Source: Isoetes taiwanensis (taxonomy: Eukaryota > Streptophyta > Lycopodiopsida > Isoetales > Isoetaceae). From it: a stretch of DNA of 64,000 nucleotides. Positions within the stretch are counted from its first letter, which is position 1. The number at the start of each line of letters is the position of its first letter. The stretch spans positions 6,448,932-6,512,931 of the forward strand of contig JAJEKV010000056.1 of assembly GCA_021234155.1 (NCBI GenBank), given 5' to 3'. Positions 57,000 to 64,000 of this stretch are shown here, piece by piece. The position numbers and the translations under genes are program-made. The notes under the pieces were generated by a model, which did no database searches, was not told the DNA's origin, and was given only the letters and a program-made list of their open reading frames with translations.

Positions 57000-58370
57000 C
57001 TATACTTGTTACGTCCCTATACTCGTTGCATCTGGACCGTCAATCCAGAGAATATACTTGAGGATAGACCATATCCTCAAACCCGAGGCATAGAGCCGAA
57101 AAAAGATAGAGTCAAACCCCATTTTCCACGCCAGCCTAAGATTTGGGGCCATGGTCCCAAGTCAATGATACAAGCAATCATAGAGGATCTGCATGAAGTG
57201 TTCCCATTGCCCCAACAGGCCACTTCCGCAACATACATTTGAATTAAATGAAGAACAAGAAGTCTGATTGGCACACAACAACAGCTCATCTTCCATAAAG
57301 AATAATAAGATACACTTGAATTACAAGAACGTGTAGAGGACGAAGTTTGATACAACTCTGGATAGCAACAGACTGGACCTGTTGAAGCAACACATAGCCC
57401 TGCCAGAGGGATCTCCACAGTGCAATTGTGGAAGTGAATGGCAATCTGATACAACAGTCACACTTTACTATTTACAATAGTGCAACATCAAAAGGCTTTC
57501 ACTTATTGCCCCTGCAAACATTCAGCAATTTTGCTGAATCCCATGAAGAGTAAAGATGTCACAATATCCAAGAGTGCCAGAAGAAGAAACTGTGATATTG
57601 TGTCCCCACAAAGAGGTTCTTCGCATGTGTGTAGAATTAAGAAAGCAATAATGAACTGTGCTATAGGACAAATTAAAATTTTGGAACCAATCATCTAGCT
57701 GCATCTAAATGGAAAAAGGAAAATCTGATTTGCCACAAATTTTACAAAATGCTTGCCCCCCTATTCTTCAAAATGCCATGCCCTTACAATCTATGTGAAC
57801 CAACAAACGGATCTTCAAAATGCCATGACATTACAATCCATTTAAACTACCGGGCATTCATGCAGGAAAAGGAGGATGCCTTGTAAAGAAAAAAACAGAG
57901 CAGGCAAATCCATCACCCAAAAAGTGCCGAGTCTCCTTCTTTTTTTTTTGTCAGAGTTGTTCGAATGAGGAGAAGAAGAATCAAAAGCAGTTTTTGGCTA
58001 TGGGGTAGGCGAAATCCTTAATCTACCTCTTTTCAATAAATACGGAGAAGAAAAACTACAAATGCCATAGCCTGGCTCTAGAAGCAACTCCAGAATCTGG
58101 CTCCTCCCAGAACCCCTCCTCCATGGCCATGCCATTCAGCCCCGCTGCATGATATTAAGAAAATACAAACTTCAGTTTCATAGAAAGAAAACTATAAGAA
58201 AGGGAAAAAACCATAAATAGAAAGTTCAGTTCCATAGATAAAAAGTATTAACAAAAGAATAAAAAATCACAAATACATTAGAAAATCCAGACCCATATTT
58301 CTGACATCATCGTTATACAATTTTGGCGTACTCATACTTGCCAAAATCATGTGTAATACCCACCCCTTTC
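57000..58370. other. No recognisable gene
   Basis: Frames of 60-125 codons occur on both strands (for example 57454-57077, minus), but none has a motif I can name. Confidence 0.4.
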
Positions 58371-58374
58371 TTCA

Positions 58375-58640
58375 ATTACACAAGATAATACATGTATAAA
58401 ATCAACACCATTAGTACATTGCCTCAATCTGTATAGTATTTCGGAAACCTTATTTTTCAGTATAATAAAACTTGTATAAGCATACCCCACAAACGAGGAC
58501 TGCTATAGATCGAGGGATAATTTGCAATCCAACAGATCTTGATGCCCGGAGTCACCTTCATATGAATAGGCACCCAAAACCAAAGGAATTTGAGGGGGAT
58601 TTTAATTTAAAAGTGTTGGGTGTAATGGTTTCTCAAAAGG
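58375..58640. mobile_element. Diverged copy of the long-TIR MITE
   Basis: It shares GTACATTGCCTCAA, GCATACCCCACAAA, GATGCCCGGAGTCACC and GAATAGGCACCCAAA, in order, with 4640-4870. The left arm is largely lost. Confidence 0.75.
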
Positions 58641-58854
58641 CAACTAGATAAACTTGACAATCTTAGAATCGTAGATAGAATTTCCTTTTGTTAACCTTAA
58701 ACTAGGCAATTGCTTTAATTTCTCTTGATCACAAGTTCATTGATTTTCAAACAAAAAACAAATCCAAAATTCGTCTAAAGACTATAGCAATAGGAAACAA
58801 CGATCTCATCTATGACTTCAAATTATATACGCGACTGCATACAAGACTTTCAGA

Positions 58855-58985
58855 TGAATTCTTCTCCGGCACGCTTTCCCTTGAAAACCTTTCGAGGCAG
58901 GGGTTTTTTAATCCTAGTAGTAATGATTGTACTAGCCCATTGTATGGGTCCCATGACCTATTGGTCTCCGTGGACGTTTGCTCTT
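58855..58985 (+). mobile_element. LINE 3'-UTR fragment
   Basis: Contains the stem-loop (TTGAAAACC...GGGGTTTTTTAATCC, 58871-58925) and GGGTCCCATGACCTATTGGT, then CTCCGTGGACG. It has no pentamer tail and no coding part. Confidence 0.75.
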
Positions 58986-58989
58986 CTCG

Positions 58990-59990
58990 TTTGAATGCAA
59001 TCAGCCTGCAATAATTTTTGGGTTCCTACGGATAAGGGTATTTTTTAGTTCCTATGGGTATTTTTTATTTCGACCATGTGTTCACTTTCCCCCTTAAGCT
59101 TCAAGAACTGAAAAGTTTATATGGCAATAAATAAGCCAATGGTTCACCTGATATGATACACCATATAGGGTTTTTCAATGCTCATGAACAATCTCTAAAC
59201 ATCTTTTACCTCTGGATACCTATGATTTACACCTATGAATATTTACATAAATTACCCAGTTAATTTTTATTGGATATCATATAGTCCTTGCAGATTTGCT
59301 ATCCAAAACTCCCCTCCGAGTTCATTCTTGCAAGATATAGCTCGAGCTTCACATTTGGTTGCTTGTCTATCCATATTCTTTTCAGCTTTGCATCTCTTTG
59401 TGCCAGCTCTTTATCCATTTCTTCTTGTAGATTTATCCCCAAACTATGCGCTCATCATACCATATCTGTTACCCATCCTCCCTCTTGGTTTGTTGCCATT
59501 TCTATGGCCTTCTTGATCAGCTTATTTGTGGCTCTTTCATCTGTGTTCCTTTTTAGAAATGCAACCCCTCTTTCTAGCCAGAATTTCAAATGGGATTATC
59601 CCTTTTGCATGAAGCATTATTGTTGCTAGGGTCGATATTTTGATTCTTAGCTCTCTTTCTTGTAGGTGTTTTATGATGTATGACCATGCCTAGTAGCATC
59701 CATGATCATACGTCACTGGAAAAAAAAAAATTTCTTGACATTATGTTTACAATTGTTTACTTAATTGCCTTCATACGTACGAGAAAGAATAGTGATTTTC
59801 TAAAAACAAAGATACGGCATATGATTGATTTAATTCTAGATGGCACATTCTATAATATTATGTCCTAGAAGACTCCCAGGATATTTTATGTCTGACTATG
59901 TGGAACACAAAACCATAATGCTTTGGGTGTGAGCGTAATAAGGAACGGAATGACCGCGTTAAGTCAAGACAAATTTGAATCTCAATGACG
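58990..59990. other. No recognisable gene
   Basis: AT-rich. Overlapping frames at 59235-59629 have leucine- and serine-rich, chance-like content. Confidence 0.4.
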
Positions 59991-59994
59991 TAGC

Positions 59995-60390
59995 CTATTG
60001 TCTGAAAATCCCAAAAAACATGTCAATGATCAATGGTGTATAACAATCACTTAATAATGGAGAGAATGTTAAACCATTAAAAGGTTTTCTTCTAAATAGA
60101 AGTTGCCTCATTGCTGAAGATGCATTTGCTACTTGAATTGCAGGCTTTTGCTTAATAGCAGAACTAAATTGAGAGCACATAATCATATGAGTATGTAAAG
60201 CCTTTCTGAATAAATCGGGCTGAAACTCTATGTGTGTATACTCTTCCTTGACGGCTTCTGCACAAAGGCCACAAATGTAGTGATCGAAAAATGACTCCTT
60301 AACTCGAGCTACATAGCCAGGAGTACACTCATCTACAAGGCCACAACATTCACATTTGGCATACTGTGTTATCTCATTATCATTTGACAT
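59995..60390 (-). CDS. DUF1677 family protein, intact
   Basis: One uninterrupted 131-codon frame from ATG (60390) to TGA/TAG context near 59995. MSNDNEITQYAKCECCGLVD continues ECTPGYVARVKESFF and then YICGLCAEAVKEE. The CxCCGL..ECT...Y...V...F....CGLCAEAVK.E pattern, followed by AL..HM..C..F and an AMRQLL segment, is the plant DUF1677 family. The paired Cys clusters suggest a zinc-binding fold; its function is unknown. The length is normal for the family. The last ~20 residues look less conserved. No broken codon is seen, which sets it apart from nearly every other coding piece here. Confidence 0.8.
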   Translation of the reverse strand: MSNDNEITQYAKCECCGLVDECTPGYVARVKESFFDHYICGLCAEAVKEEYTHIEFQPDLFRKALHTHMIMCSQFSSAIKQKPAIQVANASSAMRQLLFRRKPFNGLTFSPLLSDCYTPLIIDMFFGIFRQ

Positions 60391-60534
60391 CGAGCTGCTA
60401 CAAAAGGACTAGTTGCACAAGCACAAGTTGCAGATCGATATTTATAAAGAACTACATACGGCATGCTTAAACCACAAGCACAACAATTTGATTATAATGT
60501 TTTTGATAGTGTGGCTATATGTTGGTTTCACGTG

Positions 60535-60905
60535 AAATCTAGGTGGAGGTGTTTCATTATGTGGTTATGTCCATTGGCTCGTGCTATTGGATCTTGTCAT
60601 CCAAACTTATCATTTTGTGATTCCAAATGTCGGATACATCTTTTTGGTTCGGGAATGTTCAAATCTCTTGGTGGAGTTGTTTCATTGTGTGGTTCCATCC
60701 ATTGGCTCGTGCTATTGGATCTTGTCATCGAAAGGTATCTTTTTGTGGTGCCAAATGTCAGATACATCCTTTTGATTCGCGAATGTTCAAATCTCATGGT
60801 GGAGTTATTGCATTATGTGGTTCTGTCCATTGGCTCGTGCTATTGGATCTTGTCATCCAAACTTATCTTTTTGTATCCCTCGCGAATGTTCGAATGTCTT
60901 TTCGT
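60535..60905. repeat. Three-unit ~128-bp tandem repeat
   Basis: Units start at about 60541, 60669 and 60797 with GGTGGAGKTRTTTCATTRTG. They share CCATTGGCTCGTGCTATTGG and ATCTTGTCATC. Open frames run through the units (for example 60463-60969, 168 codons), but this is a consequence of the repeat; the peptide is not recognised. Confidence 0.9.
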
Positions 60906-60994
60906 CTCTTTCTTTTCGAGGGGTGTAAGAGGTAAAAAGTACAATACAATATATACCATACCATTATAAAGAAATACTTAAATGTTGTCCACGC

Positions 60995-61135
60995 CATTTC
61001 TATTCTATTCTTTGGTTTGTGGACCCATAAAAAGAAGATAAGATAAGATAAGATAAGATAAATTTTTACGTCCACGGGAACCCAACGGGTTATGGGACGG
61101 CACATGCAAGGGCAACAGCCCATCTAAAACCTGGG
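60995..61135 (-). mobile_element. Related LINE/SINE 3' end with TTATC tail
   Basis: On the minus strand: CCGTCCCATAACCCGTTGGG, then TTCCCGTGGACGTAAAAATT and (TATCT)n. This is the same layout as the LINE 3' ends but with a different pentamer and diverged sequence, so a sister family. Confidence 0.7.
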
Positions 61136-61599
61136 GACTAGGCCCCATCACCAAACACAATAACCAAATATTAAAAGGCTACTAAGAATAAGATAAGATA
61201 ATGCTAATGCTAGTAGTAAATTTATGCTTCTAAAATTATCTAGACATAGCCAGTCCAAGGATTGGAAGGCCATTGATCTAGAATAATTGCTGCGCCTCCC
61301 CTGTACACTGCCCATTTCTTTTGCAGGCGGGCTGCCCTCACCTTGCAGAGAGCTCCTCCTTACGGTTACACAATTGAAGAAAAGCTAGATTTGATTTTAT
61401 TTTTTAGTTTCTTTGCCACTACACATATCTTGCTTTGCTTTCTCATTCCAAATTTTAGGATTTCGTGCTGTAATTTAGGATTTGTCAAATCTTTTTTGTT
61501 CCATAACCAAAGTAAACGCATTATGGTTGTATGTAGCAGCCATTAGGCATACTCTCTATAGGCTACAAGAAAAAATAAGTGCACCCTACATTACCTCAG

Positions 61600-61868
61600 T
61601 CGTTAGATCCGTCCATCCTACAGTCCAGATTGTATGTTGGGGCCTCTGGGCACCCCTTGTTTCGATTATGGTCATTTATGATTGGGGGTGCCTATGATTT
61701 TGAAGTATGAAATACAAGTTTGCCTAAGGTTTTAGAACATGAAATACAGAGACTCATCTCTATATGGGTTCGCTAAGGTTTTAGAATTGTAATACAGAGT
61801 CGAACCTCTACTAAAACAATTCAATATTCTAATAAGAATGCTATAACCAATGCAACATGCTTATTTTC
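61600..61868. repeat. Dispersed repeat D, copy 2, left part
   Basis: Aligns with 2290-2560 up to TTATTTTC and resumes at 62839 after the LINE. Confidence 0.75.
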
Positions 61869-62838
61869 TCTCAACACCTGGAATGACCTCGAGCAGGTGC
61901 AGAAAGCCTTCTTGGCACGAGCCCTTGGGGTAAAGTCCACAGTTCCATACCAGATCCTACTCCAAAAGACAGGTTTTCTACCCTTTCAACGGGCTGCATT
62001 GGAATGCCATATCATTTACTTCCAAAAGGTGGTCGCTATGGGTGATACATGTTTGCCCAACCTTGCTTTGGCCATGGCGATGGGTCCCCAATGCCTGAAG
62101 GCCTGCTGGAAGGATAAGCAAGCTCAGTGGTTCTCACGCTGGGGTGTACAGGCAAACAGATGCGTACATGTAAGGACAAAGTAAGATCACAAGGCACTTA
62201 AGTTGTACCTAGATGCTACTTTCCTTCGCAAGTTCTGGGATGCAGATGCTCTGACGCACGTTAAGCTGGCACACTATCAGCAGCAAGTCAACCCCAGGCT
62301 CATGAGAGGCCCACACCAGTACTTATACACCCAGTTGCCCATGAAGAAGCGCAGACTTATAGCTTCCATTCGCACGGGTGCACATCGCCTCCGCATTGAG
62401 ACAGGACATTGGGCTCGGGAAGCACGAGAGCAAAGGCTTTGCCAGTGTTGCCACCAGGGCGCCATTGAGGATGAATGTCATGCCCTCCAGATCTGCCCAG
62501 CGTTTGCCCATATCAGAGAGCGGTATGTTCGATTACTAGTGCCTGGCCAACCGTTGCATGAGTTGTTGAATACGGCGTCAGTGGGTTTGTTGGGATCATA
62601 CCTCCAGGAGGTTATAGATGCACGGACTCAGTTGTATCTTCCGGGACGGTATTGAACTGTCCTACACAATTGTACAGCATGCCAGCAGACTTATTACTGC
62701 TAAGGTTTTTCCCTCGAAAACCCTTCGGGGCGCGGGTTTTTTAATCCTGTTAGTAATACGTTTGCTGCTCTCTTTTTTGTTTGGGTCCCATAGGCCAGTT
62801 GATCTCCGTGGACGCTAAAAATCTATTCTATTCTATTA
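61869..62838 (+). mobile_element. 5'-truncated LINE, best-preserved 3' copy
   Basis: Apart from one in-frame TAA (62182-62184), the frame is open from 61897 to the stop at 62653. WNDLEQVQKAFLARALGVKS and PYQILLQKTGFLPFQRAALE are the C-terminal RT region, followed by DALTHVKLAHYQQQ and the knuckle CQCCHQGAIEDECHALQICP. The 3' UTR has the stem-loop (62690-62759) and a short TTCTA tail. It splits repeat D: bases 61600-61868 and 62839-62930 align with one continuous stretch at 2290-2680. It is therefore a nested, later insertion. Confidence 0.9.
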
Positions 62839-63016
62839 ATCACCCATTCAATTGTTTTAGAGATATGGTCTGCAATGCATCTATATCAAATCCCTTGAAG
62901 CCCCCTATTATTGTGCTACATATTCCAGTTGTATCATTCCTACTAGTGAGTAACTTACTCCAATTGAACTTACCATATAGAAATCATATATAGTTAGATA
63001 GATAGATAGATAGATA
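62839..63016. repeat. Repeat D copy 2, right part, and (TAGA)n
   Basis: CATTCAATTGTTTTAGAGAT continues repeat D to about 62930. A (TAGA)n run lies at about 62995-63017. Confidence 0.7.
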
Positions 63017-63084
63017 GTGCCAAAGTAGCTTGTTTAATGCTTTACAACATTTGTCTCCTAATATTCTCCTACTATTGACCATAT

Positions 63085-64000
63085 CTTCACTCTGCGAACA
63101 CTCATAGAGGATAGCCGAATCGGCCTTGAGAATGCAGATCTTTGTTGCTTTGTGGATTTCATAAAGGCTTTTGACACACCGGCCTCGGGATAAGTTGTGG
63201 GATAGATTGAGACAGCTAGGGACCCCCGGGCACGACTTGCGTATCGCTATATACGCACTATACGAGGCTTGCTCCTGTCGCCTCACACCGCCGGGGAGCC
63301 CGTTGTTAGTAGCATTGGGGTGCGCCAGGCTGCCCTCTATCCCCGACGCTCTTCGCTTGTACATTGACCAGCTAGAAGAATGGCTAGGGCGAGCACGGGG
63401 GCGCCGCTTGATGCACCACATAATCCGCAACTCATATATGCCGATGATGTTGACCGCCGCGATATACCCCGCAGGACATGCAACGCCACCGGATGCTTTG
63501 GACACTTTCTCGCCAATTCATCGACATGAGTTAACTTGGCCAAGACAAGGGTGTCACTGGTCCCATCATCCCGCACCCACGCCTTCCCTCATTCACTTAC
63601 CAGTAAGGTAGTGGAGGTGGTCGCCTTTATAAGTATTTGGGCATTGAGTTTTCTACTACCACACACCGATGCATCCATCGTTTACGGTCACCGCAGTAGC
63701 TGGAAAGCCCCCAGATGCAATGCAAAACAACAAATACAAGGCAGAGTAGCCAGATGCATGGGGTCACCAGCACACTTGTTCGTGGCCTTGGTTGAACCGG
63801 TCCTCCTCTATGGGGCGTAAGTGTGGGGCCAGCTGATATCCCTCACCACTTGGAACGATCTAGAGCAGGTACAGAAGGCCTTCTTGGCCCGGGCACTGGG
63901 AGTGAAATCCACGGTCCCATATCAGATCTTGCTCCAGGAGACATGCTTCCTTCCATTACGGAGGGCTCACGTTGAACGCCACATTATTTACTTCCGCAAG
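63085..64000 (+). mobile_element. LINE reverse transcriptase, decayed, continues past window
   Basis: Plus-strand pieces give LCCFVDFIKAFDT (~63145), RDKLWDRLRQLGTPGHDLRI, AIYALYEACSCRL, LYIDQLEEWLGRARG, a YADD box (LIYADDVD, 63431-63454), LVEPVLLYGA and WNDLEQVQKAFLARALGVKS. These are RT blocks in the usual LINE order. Frames change at least four times: after the FVDF block, around IGVRQ where the usual QGCPLSP is damaged, at YADD, and after a TAG near 63530. The C-terminal part is about 80% similar to the copy at 61.9 kb. No endonuclease domain is in the window. Confidence 0.85.

Noticed and set aside
60463-60969. 168-codon protein gene
   Set aside because: The open frame is a by-product of the three-unit tandem repeat; no recognisable domain.

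Overview
This window looks like nuclear DNA of a land plant with a large, repeat-rich genome. It is AT-rich and has spliceosomal GT-AG introns and few intact genes. It carries LINEs, a Ty1/copia element with an initiator-tRNA-Met primer site, several MITEs, and pieces of plant gene families: BAHD acyltransferase, 11S globulin cupin, CNGC channel, phosphatidylserine decarboxylase EF-hand, DUF309 and DUF1677. I cannot place the species. A fern or lycophyte would fit, but that is a guess.

Layout. 1-14.8 kb: a LINE 3' end with a (TTCTA)n tail, two dispersed repeats, a MITE with ~100-bp terminal repeats, a second LINE 3' end, and long stretches without recognisable genes. 14.8-26.2 kb: GC-rich copies of a structured non-coding repeat (called family S here) set in AT-rich arms, and a possible 8.5-kb CACTA-like element holding an En/Spm-type protein exon plus captured BAHD and 11S-globulin exons. 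26.3-29.8 kb: two MITEs and an unrecognised minus-strand gene fragment. 29.82-38.19 kb: the main find, an 8.37-kb DNA-transposon-like element. It has imperfect 25-bp terminal inverted repeats and a TAAT duplication. It carries a minus-strand DUF7869/DDE-type transposase gene and, divergently, a plus-strand gene joining a ParB-like domain to a beta-class DNA amino-methyltransferase. The intergenic region and three of the four recognised introns of the methyltransferase gene carry many copies of the palindrome GTGTATTCCNGAATACAC. 38.5-42.5 kb: a pair of ~305-bp direct repeats and more family-S copies.

42.5-55 kb: a minus-strand SNAPIN/BLOC-1-like gene whose introns and first-exon edge hold exons of three other genes (DUF309, EF-hand, CNGC) in the same orientation, so a shuffled or captured mosaic. 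A complete copia element (49980-54576, TSD ATTTT) sits just upstream of its 5' part. 55-64 kb: a foldback hairpin, a second copy of a dispersed repeat, an intact DUF1677 gene, a three-unit tandem repeat, and two LINE copies, one nested in a repeat that is also present near the window start.

Most mobile-element ORFs are broken by single-base frameshifts, often in A-runs. These may be decay or residual assembly errors. The DUF1677 gene is the only clearly intact host gene. A recurring theme is RNA structure: the LINE 3' UTRs and family S share a conserved two-tier stem-loop with compensatory changes, and family S also has a long covarying hairpin and an array of short hairpins.
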